From: Streptomyces venezuelae ATCC 10712 | GTDB lineage: Bacteria; Actinomycetota; Actinomycetes; Streptomycetales; Streptomycetaceae | Direction: 5' to 3' | DNA: 64,000 nucleotides | Assembly: GCF_008639165.1 (NCBI RefSeq) | Contig: NZ_CP029197.1 | Location: forward strand, 3,906,001 to 3,970,000 | Part shown: piece after piece, positions 25,126 to 33,390 of the stretch | How the letters are laid out: the number at the start of each line of letters is the position of its first letter | How positions within the stretch are numbered: the first letter of the stretch is position 1 | Made by a program: the position numbers and the translations under genes | The notes under the pieces: model-generated | What the model was told of the DNA's origin: nothing | Seen by the model: the letters and a program-made list of their open reading frames with translations, nothing else | Databases searched by the model: none

Positions 25126-25616
25126 CCATGACCGCCCTGGAGGAGGAGCTGAGCCGCGTCGCCGGATCGGTCCTCGACCCGGAGCTGCCCGTCCTCACCC
25201 TGGCCGAGCTCGGCGTGCTGCGCGGCGTCCACGTCACCGGCCCCGGCCGGGTCGAGGTCTCCCTCACCCCGACGTACACGGGCTGCCCCGCCGTCGAGAC
25301 CATGTCCTCGGACATCGAGCGCGCGCTCCACGAGCACGGGGTGCCGGAGGTCTCCGTCGTCACGGTCCTCGCCCCCGCCTGGTCCACCGACGACATCAGC
25401 GAGGAAGGGCGGCGCAAGCTCGCCGAGTTCGGCGTCGCCCCGCCGCGCCCGCAGGGTCCGGCCAACGGTCCGGTACCGCTGACGCTGGCGATCCGCTGCC
25501 CCCACTGCGGCTCCACCGACACCGAGCTGCTGAGCCGCTTCTCGTCGACCGCGTGCAAGGCGCTGCGCCGCTGCACCGCCTGCCGCGAGCCGTTCGACCA
25601 CTTCAAGGAGCTGTAG
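25119..25616 (+). CDS. paaD: Phenylacetate pathway iron-sulfur maturation protein PaaD
   Basis: The product is 165 residues. The N-terminal MIP18/DUF59 domain (VLDPELPVLTLAELGVLRGV, LTPTYTGCPAVETMSSDIER) is followed by a C-terminal zinc-ribbon-like segment with Cys pairs (IRCPHCGSTDTELL, ALRRCTACREPFDHFK). PaaD is needed to mature the epoxidase system, probably by serving the Fe-S cluster of PaaE. Three in-frame starts crowd the paaC stop (ATG 25119, GTG 25122, ATG 25128); the GTG gives the classic GTGA overlap, so the start is uncertain by three codons. Confidence 0.94.
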   Translation: MVTMTALEEELSRVAGSVLDPELPVLTLAELGVLRGVHVTGPGRVEVSLTPTYTGCPAVETMSSDIERALHEHGVPEVSVVTVLAPAWSTDDISEEGRRKLAEFGVAPPRPQGPANGPVPLTLAIRCPHCGSTDTELLSRFSSTACKALRRCTACREPFDHFKEL

Positions 25617-26720
25617 ATGGAGTCCTCAGGCGTGGCGGGACGGGCCGACGCCCGGGCCGGGTTCCATCCCCTCGTCGTCAGCGAGGTCGAGCCGCTCACG
25701 GACGACTCCGTGGCGGTCACCTTCGCGGTCCCGCCCGAGCTCCACGAGCGCTACCGGCACCTGCCCGGCCAGCACCTCGCTCTGCGGCGCACCGGCGAGC
25801 AGGGGGAGGAGATCCGGCGGACGTACTCGATCTGCGCCCCCGCCTCCCCGGTCGGCGAGCCGCCCGTCCTGCGGGTCGGCATCCGGCTCGTCGACGGTGG
25901 CTCCTTCTCGACGTACGCGCTCAAGGAACTGGCCGTCGGTGACCTCGTCGAGGTCATGGAGCCGATGGGCCGCTTCTCGCTCGTCCCGCGCGCGGGGCAC
26001 TTCGCGGCCGTGGTGGGCGGCAGCGGCATCACGCCGGTCCTGTCGATCGCGGCCACCCTGCTCGCCCGGGAGCCCGAGGCCCGCTTCTGCCTGATCCGGA
26101 GCGACCGGACCGCCGCGTCCACGATGTTCCTCGACGAGGTCGCCGACCTGAAGGACCGCTACCCGGACCGCTTCCAGCTGGTCACCGTGCTCTCCCGGGA
26201 GGAGCAGCAGGCGGGGCTGCCGTCCGGCCGGCTCGACCGGGAGCGGCTCGACGCGCTGCTGCCCTCGCTGCTGCCGGTCGGGGCGATCGACGGCTGGTTC
26301 CTCTGCGGTCCCTTCGGGCTCGTGCAGGGCGCCGAGCGGGCGCTGCGCGGTCTGGGCGTCGACCGCGGGCGGATCCACCAGGAGATCTTCCACGTCGACG
26401 ACGGTTCGGCGCCCGCGCCGGCCGTGGCGGCCGACGCCCCCGCGCACGCCACGCTGACCGCGACCCTGCACGGCCGGTCCGGCAGCTGGCCGGTGGACCG
26501 CGGCGAGACCCTGCTCGACACGGTGCTGCGTTCCCGCGCGGACGCTCCGTACGCCTGCAAGGGCGGGGTGTGCGGCACCTGCCGTGCCTTCCTCGTCAGC
26601 GGAGAGGTGCGGATGGACCGCAACTTCGCCCTGGAACCGGAGGAGACCGAAGCGGGGTACGTGCTGGCCTGTCAGTCCCATCCGGTGACCCCGGACGTGG
26701 AGCTGGACTTCGACCGCTGA
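25617..26720 (+). CDS. paaE: 1,2-phenylacetyl-CoA epoxidase reductase PaaE
   Basis: The product is 367 residues. An FAD domain (PGQHLALRRTGEQGEEIRRT, TYSICAP, the RxYS-type flavin motif), an NAD domain (AAVVGGSGITPVLSIAATLL and GWFLCGPFGLVQGAERAL) and a C-terminal plant-type [2Fe-2S] ferredoxin domain (ADAPYACKGGVCGTCRAFLV and a later LACQSHP) occur in order. It passes NADPH electrons to the PaaA di-iron centre. The ATG directly follows the paaD stop. Last gene of the operon; an isolated acyl-CoA dehydrogenase with its own promoter follows. Confidence 0.95.
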   Translation: MESSGVAGRADARAGFHPLVVSEVEPLTDDSVAVTFAVPPELHERYRHLPGQHLALRRTGEQGEEIRRTYSICAPASPVGEPPVLRVGIRLVDGGSFSTYALKELAVGDLVEVMEPMGRFSLVPRAGHFAAVVGGSGITPVLSIAATLLAREPEARFCLIRSDRTAASTMFLDEVADLKDRYPDRFQLVTVLSREEQQAGLPSGRLDRERLDALLPSLLPVGAIDGWFLCGPFGLVQGAERALRGLGVDRGRIHQEIFHVDDGSAPAPAVAADAPAHATLTATLHGRSGSWPVDRGETLLDTVLRSRADAPYACKGGVCGTCRAFLVSGEVRMDRNFALEPEETEAGYVLACQSHPVTPDVELDFDR

Positions 26721-26750
26721 GCAAGTCCCCCCGCCGCCATTCCCTTCCAC

Positions 26751-26764
26751 TAGAACCTGTTCTA
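26751..26764 (+). promoter_or_regulatory. KstR-like operator before the acyl-CoA dehydrogenase gene
   Basis: TAGAACCTGTTCTA fits the TNNAACNNGTTNNA consensus of KstR, the TetR repressor of steroid catabolism in mycolata, at every fixed position. It lies 49 bases upstream of the GTG start and overlaps a possible promoter (TTGACG at 26767). The regulator is not encoded in this window; the TetR protein at 16055 has a different inferred site. Confidence 0.62.
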
Positions 26765-26813
26765 TCTTGACGATCCGTCAGGACGAGCAGGCGCACAACG
26801 GGAGGGCAGGGCA

Positions 26814-27950
26814 GTGGACTTCACCTTCACCGAGGAGCAGCAGGCGGCCGTGGACGCGGCCAAGGCGGTCTTCGCGGGCGTCAGCCCCGACGCGGTACCG
26901 AGCCCCGCCCTCACCCCGGGCGCCGTGGCCGAGGACCTCGACCGACCGCTCTGGGCCCGTCTCGCCGCCGCCGACCTGCTGGGTCTCGTGGTGTCCCCGG
27001 AGCACGGCGGCGCCGGACTCGACCCCGTCGCCCTCTGCCTGGTGCTGCGCGAGTCGGCTCGTGTCCTCGCCCGCGTCCCCCTCCTGGAGACCAGCGCCGT
27101 CGCGATGGCCGTCGAGCGGTACGCGCCCCGGGAGACGGCCGCCGCCCTGCTCCCCCGCGTGGCCCGCGGCGAACTCGTCCTCACCGCCGCCTCCCAGGGG
27201 CGCACCGGCCACGACCCCGCCGAGCGCGCCGTCACCGCCCGCCGCGACGGCACCGGCTGGATCCTCGACGGCGTGCAGACCGCCGTCCCCTGGGCCCATG
27301 GCGCCGATGTCCTCGCCGTTCCCGCGCACACCCCCGAGGGCGCCGCCGTCCTCGCCCTGGTGCCCCGCACCCACGACGGACTCGGCCTCGCCGCGCAGTA
27401 CTCCACCAGCGGGGAACTCCTCGCCGAGCTGACGCTCGACGCCGTACGCCTCGACGGCGCCGACGTCATCGACGCCGAGGGCGCCTGGGAGTGGCTGCGC
27501 GAGCTGCTCACCACCGGCACCTGCGCGCTCGCCCTCGGCCTGGGCGAGGCGGTGCTCACCATGACGAGCCAGTACACCGGGAAGCGCGAGCAGTTCGGCC
27601 ACCCCGTGGCCACCTTCCAGGCGGTCGCCGTCCAGGCCGCCGACCGCTACATCGACCTGCGGGCCATGGAGGTCACCCTCTGGCAGGCCGCCTGGCGGCT
27701 CGGCGGCGGAGCCGAAGGGGCGGCGCTCCCCGCCGCCGGGGACGTCGCCGTCGCGAAGATCTGGGCCTCCGAAGGGGTACGCCGGGTCGTGCAGACCGCC
27801 CAGCACCTGCACGGCGGCTTCGGCGCCGACACCGACTACCCGCTGCACCGCTACCACGCCTGGGCCAAGCACCTGGAGCTGTCACTCGGCCCCGCCGCGG
27901 CCCACGAGGACGCCCTGGGCGACCTGCTGGCCGCCCACCCCCTCGGCTGA
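26814..27950 (+). CDS. Acyl-CoA dehydrogenase family protein
   Basis: The product is 378 residues, GTG start preceded by GGGAGGG. The N-terminal helical domain (FTFTEEQQAAVDAAKAVFAG), the beta region (LVVSPEHGGAGLDPVALCLV, GWILDGVQTAVPWAHGADVL) and the FAD-binding C-terminal helices (YTGKREQFGHPVATFQAVAV, HLHGGFGADTDYPLHRYHAW) are present. The usual YEGTSQI catalytic segment is missing; the LHRY ending is like the FadE/ChsE group that works as heterotetramers in steroid side-chain degradation. With the KstR-like site upstream this suggests a sterol or branched acyl substrate, but no partner subunit is adjacent. Confidence 0.85.
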   Translation: MDFTFTEEQQAAVDAAKAVFAGVSPDAVPSPALTPGAVAEDLDRPLWARLAAADLLGLVVSPEHGGAGLDPVALCLVLRESARVLARVPLLETSAVAMAVERYAPRETAAALLPRVARGELVLTAASQGRTGHDPAERAVTARRDGTGWILDGVQTAVPWAHGADVLAVPAHTPEGAAVLALVPRTHDGLGLAAQYSTSGELLAELTLDAVRLDGADVIDAEGAWEWLRELLTTGTCALALGLGEAVLTMTSQYTGKREQFGHPVATFQAVAVQAADRYIDLRAMEVTLWQAAWRLGGGAEGAALPAAGDVAVAKIWASEGVRRVVQTAQHLHGGFGADTDYPLHRYHAWAKHLELSLGPAAAHEDALGDLLAAHPLG

Positions 27951-27973
27951 GCAGCCCGCCGAAGCCGGCGTCG

Positions 27974-28022
27974 GCGTCAGGGCCGGAGCCGGAGGCTGCC
28001 GGGCCGGCGTCAGGGCCGGAGC
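27974..28022. repeat. Short direct repeat between convergent genes
   Basis: The 16-mer GCGTCAGGGCCGGAGC occurs at 27974-27989 and again at 28007-28022, inside the 100-base gap between the acyl-CoA dehydrogenase and rhodanese genes. Confidence 0.6.
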
Positions 28023-28050
28023 AGGTCTGGGCAGCCGAAGGGCGAGCAGG

Positions 28051-28395
28051 TCAGAGGACGAAGGCCGGGTTTCCGGTGCCCGTCACCATCGGGCGCCCGG
28101 CACCGTCCCAGGCGAGCATGCCGCCCTCGACGTTGACCGCGTCGAAGCCCTGCTGCACCAGGTACTGCGTGACCTGCGCCGAACGGCCGCCCACCCGGCA
28201 CATCACATAGGCCCGGCCGCGCTCGGCGACGGCCTCGGTCACCTCACCGAAGCGGGCCACGAAGTCGCTCATCGGCACGTGCAGCGCGCCCTCGACATGA
28301 CCGGCCGCCCACTCGTCGTCCTCCCTGACGTCCAGCACCAGGGCATCGGCCGGCACGGAAGCCGCGTCCACCGAGGGCAGCGGGGAGAAATTCAT
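28051..28395 (-). CDS. Rhodanese-like domain protein
   Basis: The product is 114 residues, a single rhodanese domain. DALVLDVREDDEWAAGHVEG and ALHVPMSDF are the CH2A/B-type motifs. The active-site loop is CRVGGRS, with the Cys that carries the persulfide, followed by QVTQYLVQQGFDAVNVEGGM. It probably moves sulfur or senses oxidants in the cytoplasm; the acceptor is unknown. It stands convergent to the acyl-CoA dehydrogenase gene and upstream genes lie on the same strand at 54 bases distance. Confidence 0.92.
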   Translation of the reverse strand: MNFSPLPSVDAASVPADALVLDVREDDEWAAGHVEGALHVPMSDFVARFGEVTEAVAERGRAYVMCRVGGRSAQVTQYLVQQGFDAVNVEGGMLAWDGAGRPMVTGTGNPAFVL

Positions 28396-28449
28396 GGGAA
28401 CGGCCTTCTCTCGTCGGTGCGCCCGAACGGCTCGAGCGCACGGAAAAAC

Positions 28450-29268
28450 CTACTGCACCAGCTCGGCCAGCTCGGTCTCCCGCTCGGAGACCTGGGCGAG
28501 CAGCTGCTCGGCGATCTCCTCCAGGAGCCGGTCCGGGTCGTCGGGCGCCATCCGCAGCATCGCGCCGATCGCGCTCTCCTCCAGCTCACGGGCCCACGCC
28601 GACAGCATGTCCTTGCGCTGCGCCAGCCACTCCAGGCGCGCGTACAGCTCCTCGCTCTCGCTGAGCCGCTCCTCGGCCGGCACGGGCCCGGCCTCCCACT
28701 CGGCGGAGAGCTCGCGCAGCAGCGCCTCGTCGGCCCGGGCGTACGCCGCGTTCACCCGGGTGATGAACTCCTCGCGCCGCTTCCGCTCGTCGTCCTCGCG
28801 GGCCAGGTCGGGGTGCGCCTTGCGGGCCAGCTCCCGGTAGAGCCTGCGGACCTCCTCGCTGGGGCGGACCCGCTTCGGCGCCTGCACCGGCCGGTCCGTG
28901 AGCATGGCCTCGGCCTCGGGGGAGAGGCCGTCGGAGTCGATCCAGTCGTGGAACAGCTCGTCCACGCCGGGCATCGGCATGACCGCCGCCCGCGCCTCCT
29001 GCGCGCGCCGCTGGTCCTCCGGGTCCCCGGTGCGGGCCGCCCGCGCCTCGGCGATACGGGCGTCGAGCTCGTCGAGCCGCGCGTACATCGGGCCGAGTTT
29101 CTGGTGGTGCAGCCGCGAGAAGTTGTCCACCTCGACGCGGAAGGTCTCGACGGCGATCTCGAACTCGATCAGCGCCTGCTCGGCCACCCGCACGGCCCGC
29201 TCCAGCCGCGCCTCGGGCCGCTCGTCACCCTGCTGGTCCACGTCGCCGTCCTCGCTCCGGTCCGTCAC
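28450..29268 (-). CDS. J-domain (DnaJ-like) protein
   Basis: The product is 272 residues. The J domain is internal rather than N-terminal: PSEEVRRLYRELARKAHPDL with the HPD motif near residue 150, then ITRVNAAYARADEALLREL. It is flanked by charged helical regions that look like coiled coils (ALIEFEIAVETFRVEVDNFS and ELYARLEWLAQRKDMLSAWA). It presumably recruits a DnaK-type chaperone to a particular client. There is no zinc finger or Gly/Phe region, so it is a class C J-protein. Confidence 0.88.
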   Translation of the reverse strand: MTDRSEDGDVDQQGDERPEARLERAVRVAEQALIEFEIAVETFRVEVDNFSRLHHQKLGPMYARLDELDARIAEARAARTGDPEDQRRAQEARAAVMPMPGVDELFHDWIDSDGLSPEAEAMLTDRPVQAPKRVRPSEEVRRLYRELARKAHPDLAREDDERKRREEFITRVNAAYARADEALLRELSAEWEAGPVPAEERLSESEELYARLEWLAQRKDMLSAWARELEESAIGAMLRMAPDDPDRLLEEIAEQLLAQVSERETELAELVQ

Positions 29269-29280
29269 GCTCCCAGCCTA

Positions 29281-29302
29281 CGGGGCCGGTGCGCCGGCCC
29301 CG
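29281..29302. terminator. Hairpin terminator between DUF2252 and J-domain genes
   Basis: CGGGGCCGG (29281-29289) pairs with CCGGCCCCG (29294-29302) around TGCG. It would end minus-strand transcription from the DUF2252 gene. Confidence 0.72.
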
Positions 29303-29311
29303 TAATAGGAG

Positions 29312-30787
29312 TCAGACGCCCAGCTCGGCCGCTATCCGGCCGGAACGGACGGCGGCGAGCAGATCGGCGTGGTCGGCGGTGGTGCGGTCCGCGTACGAGA
29401 CGGCGAAGGCGGCGACGGCCTCGTCGAGCTCCTCGTTCTTCCCGCAGTACCCGGCTATCAGCCGCGGATCGGCGCTGTGGGCGTGCGCCCGGGCGAGCAG
29501 GGCCCCGGTCATCCGGCCGTAGTCGTCGACCTGCTCGACCGTGAGCGCCGCCGGATCGACGCTGCCCTTGCGGTTGCGGAACTGGCGCACCTGGAAGGGG
29601 CGCCCGTCGACCGTGGTCCAGCCGAGCAGGATGTCGCTCACCACCTGCATCCGCTTCTGCCCGAGCACCACGCGCCGTCCCTCGTGGCCGGGGTCCGGGG
29701 CGCTGAAGCCCGCGGCCGCCAGATGGGGCAGCAGGGCGGACGGCCGGGCCTCCTTCACCTGGAGCACCAGCGGCTCGCCCCGGTGGTCCAGGAGCAGCAC
29801 CACATAGGAACGGGTGCCGACGCTGCCGGTGCCGACCACCCGGAAGGCCACGTCGTGGACGGCGTACCGCGCGAGCAGCGGAAGCCGGTCCTCGGACACC
29901 GTCTCCAGGTACGGGCCGAGGGCGGCGGCCACCGCGGCCGCTTCGGCGTCCGGGACCCGGCGCAGCACCGGGGGAGCGTCCACGAACCTGCGGCCGCCGC
30001 CCTCGTCGTCGGTCACGGCCTCGGTGGACCGGGCCGCGAACCGGGCGCTGGTGTTGTTGCGGGCCTTGGCGGAGACCCGCTCCAGGGTGCCGAGGAGATC
30101 ACGGGCGTCGGTGTGCGAGACGAGTTCCTCGTCGGCGATCGCGTTCCAGGCGTCGAGCACGGGGAGCCGGGCGAGCAGACGCATGGTGCGCCGGTAGGCG
30201 CCGACGGTGTCGAAGGCGGCGGCCCGGCACATCTCCTCGCTCGCGCCCACCTCCCGGCCGGCCAGGACCAGGGAGGTGGCGAGCCGCTTGAGGTCCCATT
30301 CCCAGGGGCCGACGACGGTCTCGTCGAAGTCGTTGAGGTCCATCACGAGCCGGCCGCGCGCGTCCGCGTACAGCCCGAAGTTGGCGGCGTGGGCGTCACC
30401 GCAGAGCTGGGCGGTGATCCCGGTGACGGGCGTGCCCGCGAGGTCCTGGGCCATCAGGCCGGCGGATCCGCGCAGGAACGCGAAGGGGCTCGCCGCCATC
30501 CTGCCGACCCGTATCGGCGTGAGCTCGGGGACGCGGTCGCGGCTCGACTCCTCGACGGCCCGGACGGCGTCGGGGCGGTCGGCGGCGAGGGCCGGCTGCC
30601 GGTGCGCGAAGCGGGGGACCCGCTCCCGCAGCTCCTTGCCCCGCGCCTTGGGCGAGGCGCCCGTGCCGGAGGCTCCGTCGCCGACGGCGGCGCGCCGCGC
30701 GAATCCCGGCACGTGCGGCACCCGCGCGCCGTCCGGCGCCCCCTCTGTGCCGCGCTGTCCCGGCACTGCTGCCCTGGTCTCGCCCAT
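29312..30787 (-). CDS. DUF2252 family protein
   Basis: The product is 491 residues. Family motifs visible: RIGRMAASPFAFLRGSAGLM, QLCGDAHAANFGLYADARGR, VMDLNDFDETVVGPWEWDLK and a C-terminal GKNEELDEAVAAFAVSYADR. The CGDAH.NNFG and DLNDFD segments resemble the active site of aminoglycoside phosphotransferase and protein-kinase-like folds, so a small-molecule kinase role is possible; none is proven. ATG 30787 has GGGAGGG upstream. The preceding 141 bases hold two DnaA-box sequences. Confidence 0.9.
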   Translation of the reverse strand: MGETRAAVPGQRGTEGAPDGARVPHVPGFARRAAVGDGASGTGASPKARGKELRERVPRFAHRQPALAADRPDAVRAVEESSRDRVPELTPIRVGRMAASPFAFLRGSAGLMAQDLAGTPVTGITAQLCGDAHAANFGLYADARGRLVMDLNDFDETVVGPWEWDLKRLATSLVLAGREVGASEEMCRAAAFDTVGAYRRTMRLLARLPVLDAWNAIADEELVSHTDARDLLGTLERVSAKARNNTSARFAARSTEAVTDDEGGGRRFVDAPPVLRRVPDAEAAAVAAALGPYLETVSEDRLPLLARYAVHDVAFRVVGTGSVGTRSYVVLLLDHRGEPLVLQVKEARPSALLPHLAAAGFSAPDPGHEGRRVVLGQKRMQVVSDILLGWTTVDGRPFQVRQFRNRKGSVDPAALTVEQVDDYGRMTGALLARAHAHSADPRLIAGYCGKNEELDEAVAAFAVSYADRTTADHADLLAAVRSGRIAAELGV

Positions 30788-30865
30788 AGCAGGCCCTCCC
30801 CCGATGCGAAAGTCCAACATCATCCGGCCTGACGGTACCGGCCGGGCGGAGCGGACGTCTCCCCC

Positions 30866-30888
30866 TGTGGACAAGGCCCTGTGGACAA
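30866..30888. promoter_or_regulatory. Pair of perfect DnaA boxes
   Basis: TGTGGACAA occurs twice (30866-30874 and 30880-30888), the reverse complement of the Streptomyces DnaA box TTGTCCACA, at 14-base spacing in the same orientation. The pair lies in the gap upstream of the DUF2252 gene, about 33 kb from the right edge. Confidence 0.7.
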
Positions 30889-30928
30889 CTCTCCGCCCCG
30901 GACACTCCGCCCCGGACGGCATCGGCCT

Positions 30929-32020
30929 TCAGACCCCGACGGCCTCCGTCATCTCCTCCTCGGCAGCCTCGGCGGCGTCAGCCGTCTCGGCCGGCGCGGC
31001 CTCCTCCGCGGTCCCCTGTCCGTGCCCGGCCAGCGCCTTCGCGCGCCGCGCCTCCGTGACCCCGGCGGCGGTGACGAGGGCGGCTCCCGCGAGCAGCCAG
31101 AGCGCGAGGACGAGGACGTGTCCGCCGAGCGCGTGCCCGTCGAAGTACACATGGCCGCGGACGCCCTCGACGAAGCCCGCCCCGTTCCAGAAGGCGTGCA
31201 GCGCGCCGAAGAAGCCGGGCTGGAGTTCGGGCCGGTAGATGCCGCCGGAGCTGGTGAAGTTGAGCATCACGAAGAGCACCATCACGCCGAGCGTGGTCCA
31301 GCGGCGCAGGAAGGTGTGGAGGCCGACGCCGACGAGGAGGATGCCCGCCGCGTACAGCCAGGACAGTGCCCACACCCCGCCCAGACCCTGATCGACCAGG
31401 TGGAAGACCGGCCCGGCGAACAGCGTCCCGACGACGCTCACGACGAGGGACATGCCCGCGGCGAGGAGGACCCTGATCCGCATCGGCAGCACGGCTCCGG
31501 CCCCGCCGATGACGGCGACCGAGGCGTAGGCGCCGATGCTGAGCGCGACGAGCAGGAAGAACACGCCCTGCCCGGTGGGGTCGCCGGACGCCACCGGCGC
31601 CACGTCGGTGACCTTGAGCGGGGCGTCCTGCGCGGCGGCGACCTTGGTGAACACCTTCTCGACGGCCATGGCGCTGGTGTCGGACGAGGCCGAGGCCACC
31701 AGCAGTTCGGGCTTCGCGCCGGGCACGTACGCGCCGAAGCTGCCCTGCTGACGCAGCGCGGCGACCGCGGTCTCCCGGTCGGGGACCGTGCGGACGTCGA
31801 GGGCTCCGGCCCCCTTGTCGTGGAGGGTCTGCGCCAGGACCTGGGCACTGGGTCCCGAGCCGACGACGTCGACGCGCAGATCGTGGGGTTCGGGGGCGTG
31901 GAAGGCGCCGAGGTAGGCGAGTCCCATGCCGACGCACATCAGCAGCGGGGTGAGCAGATGTCCGAGGACATGCCGCAACGCACCGGTGGTGTTCGGTCCT
32001 GCGGACACCGAGACCTCCAT
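30929..32020 (-). CDS. ABC-2/YhgE-like multi-pass membrane protein
   Basis: The product is 363 residues. One N-terminal membrane helix (LLTPLLMCVGMGLAYLGAF) is followed by an extracytoplasmic domain of about 110 residues (DLRVDVVGSGPSAQVLAQTL to TDVAPVASGDPTGQ) and then several helices (VFFLLVALSIGAYASVAVIG and others), with an acidic Ala/Glu tail. The layout is like DUF3533/YhgE-Pip proteins that act with exporters or in type VII-like secretion. Divergent from a MarR gene across an operator-like region, so likely its target. No ATPase partner is adjacent. Confidence 0.75.
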   Translation of the reverse strand: MEVSVSAGPNTTGALRHVLGHLLTPLLMCVGMGLAYLGAFHAPEPHDLRVDVVGSGPSAQVLAQTLHDKGAGALDVRTVPDRETAVAALRQQGSFGAYVPGAKPELLVASASSDTSAMAVEKVFTKVAAAQDAPLKVTDVAPVASGDPTGQGVFFLLVALSIGAYASVAVIGGAGAVLPMRIRVLLAAGMSLVVSVVGTLFAGPVFHLVDQGLGGVWALSWLYAAGILLVGVGLHTFLRRWTTLGVMVLFVMLNFTSSGGIYRPELQPGFFGALHAFWNGAGFVEGVRGHVYFDGHALGGHVLVLALWLLAGAALVTAAGVTEARRAKALAGHGQGTAEEAAPAETADAAEAAEEEMTEAVGV

Positions 32021-32027
32021 GGTTGGC

Positions 32028-32060
32028 TTTTACAACTAAAGAACCGTTGTACTATACAAC
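32028..32060. promoter_or_regulatory. MarR-type operator in the divergent promoter region
   Basis: GTTGTA CTA TACAAC (32046-32060) is a perfect 6-bp dyad with a 3-base spacer. A further TACAAC (32031-32036) makes a second dyad with the GTTGTA at 32046. TACTAT (32050-32055) fits a -10 box for the MarR gene with TTTACA at 32029-32034 as -35. Binding would shut both divergent genes; the binding protein is inferred to be the adjacent MarR. Confidence 0.75.
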
Positions 32061-32112
32061 TGAAAGCTCGTGCCGGGCGAACCGTGCCCGTACGACGACG
32101 AGGGAGCCCACC

Positions 32113-32580
32113 ATGACCGACGTCGCACCGCCGCCCCGCGAGGCATCCGTGGACGTCATCCAGCGCGAGCTGACGGCCTTCGCCCGCCGGGCCCGCGCCG
32201 CGGCGGCCCGCGTCCACCCCGAACTCCCGCTCGTCTCGTACACGCTCCTCGCCCACATCGAGGAACAGCGGGGCTGCCGCGCGACCGACCTCGCGGCCCA
32301 CTACCTGCTGGACAAGTCGACCGTCAGCCGCCAGGTGGCGGGCCTGGAGAAACTCGGCTTCGTCGAACGCCGCCCCGCGCCCGACGACCACCGCGTGCAC
32401 GTCCTGCACCCCACCGAGGAGGGCACCAAGGTCCTCGCCGCGGCCCAGACGAACCGTCTGGCGGCCTATCAGGAGCGCCTCAAGGACTGGTCGGCGGAGG
32501 ACCTCGCCCGCTTCGCCGCCTACCTGCTCCGCTACAACACCGCGGGCACGACCGGCCTCCCGGACAGCCCCCCACACTGA
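32113..32580 (+). CDS. MarR family transcriptional regulator
   Basis: The product is 155 residues. The MarR winged helix is clear: LPLVSYTLLAHIEEQRGCRA, DLAAHYLLDKSTVSRQVAGL, then the wing FVERRPAPDDHRVHVLHPTE and the closing dimer helix. ATG 32113 is used; the preceding frame runs through the operator. Probably represses itself and the divergent membrane protein, and would be released by a hydrophobic or phenolic ligand as is usual for the family. Confidence 0.92.
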   Translation: MTDVAPPPREASVDVIQRELTAFARRARAAAARVHPELPLVSYTLLAHIEEQRGCRATDLAAHYLLDKSTVSRQVAGLEKLGFVERRPAPDDHRVHVLHPTEEGTKVLAAAQTNRLAAYQERLKDWSAEDLARFAAYLLRYNTAGTTGLPDSPPH

Positions 32581-32693
32581 CCCGTCCAAGCCCCGGTCCG
32601 AGCCTCCGCCCGCGACCGACGGCCTGCCCCGCCCCGCCCGCGACCCCGCGACCCCCGAGACCCGCCCGCCCGCCTCGCCGCCAGCCGCCGCCC

Positions 32694-33353
32694 CTAGAGC
32701 CCCGCGTCCCGGGCGAGCAGCGCCGCCTGCACCCGGTTCTCGCAGTCCAACTTCGCGAGGATCCGGCTCACATACGTCTTCACCGTGGCCTCGCTCATGT
32801 GCAGCCGCCTACCCGCGTCGGCGTTGGAAAGCCCCTCCCCGAGCAGCGCCAGCACCTCCCGCTCCTTCTCGCTCAGCCCGGCGACACGTCCCCTCGCCTC
32901 CTCGGCACGGGTCATCTCCCGCCCCGCGGCGAGCCGTTCCACCACGTGCCGGGTCGCGGCCGGCGAGAGGTACGCGTCCCCCGCCGCGGCCGCCCGGACG
33001 GCCCCGATCAGCTCCGCCGGCGCGGTGTCCTTGAGCAGGAACCCCGCGCCCCCGTGCTCCAGGGTCCGCAGCACGTTCTCCCGCTCCCCGAAGGTCGTCA
33101 GCACGATCACCCGGGACGAGGGCGCCGCCCGGCGCAGCTCGGGAAGCGCCGACAGACCGTCGAGCACCGGCATCTGGATGTCGAGCAGCACCACATCGGC
33201 CGCGTGCGCGCGGGCCTCCTCGACCGCCTGGCGCCCGTCGGCGGCCTCGGCGACGACCTGGATGTCCGGGTCCGAATTGAGGATCATCCGGATCCCGGCC
33301 CTGATCAGAGGCTCGTCGTCGGCGATCACGACCCTGATGGGCTGCCCTGCCAC
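32694..33353 (-). CDS. NarL/LuxR family response regulator
   Basis: The product is 219 residues. The receiver domain has the acidic pair in VVIADDEPLIR, the phosphoacceptor Asp58 in VVLLDIQMPVLDGL and the switch residues in VIVLTTFGERENV and FLLKDTAPAEL. The C-terminal LuxR-type HTH reads LSEKEREVLALLGEGLSNAD, then MSEATVKTYVSRILAKLDCE. It lies 37 bases after the histidine kinase gene on the same strand and is its obvious partner. Confidence 0.95.
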   Translation of the reverse strand: MAGQPIRVVIADDEPLIRAGIRMILNSDPDIQVVAEAADGRQAVEEARAHAADVVLLDIQMPVLDGLSALPELRRAAPSSRVIVLTTFGERENVLRTLEHGGAGFLLKDTAPAELIGAVRAAAAGDAYLSPAATRHVVERLAAGREMTRAEEARGRVAGLSEKEREVLALLGEGLSNADAGRRLHMSEATVKTYVSRILAKLDCENRVQAALLARDAGL

Positions 33354-33390
33354 AGCTTCTCCCCACGGCTCCGGTACGGGCGGGTCGGCA

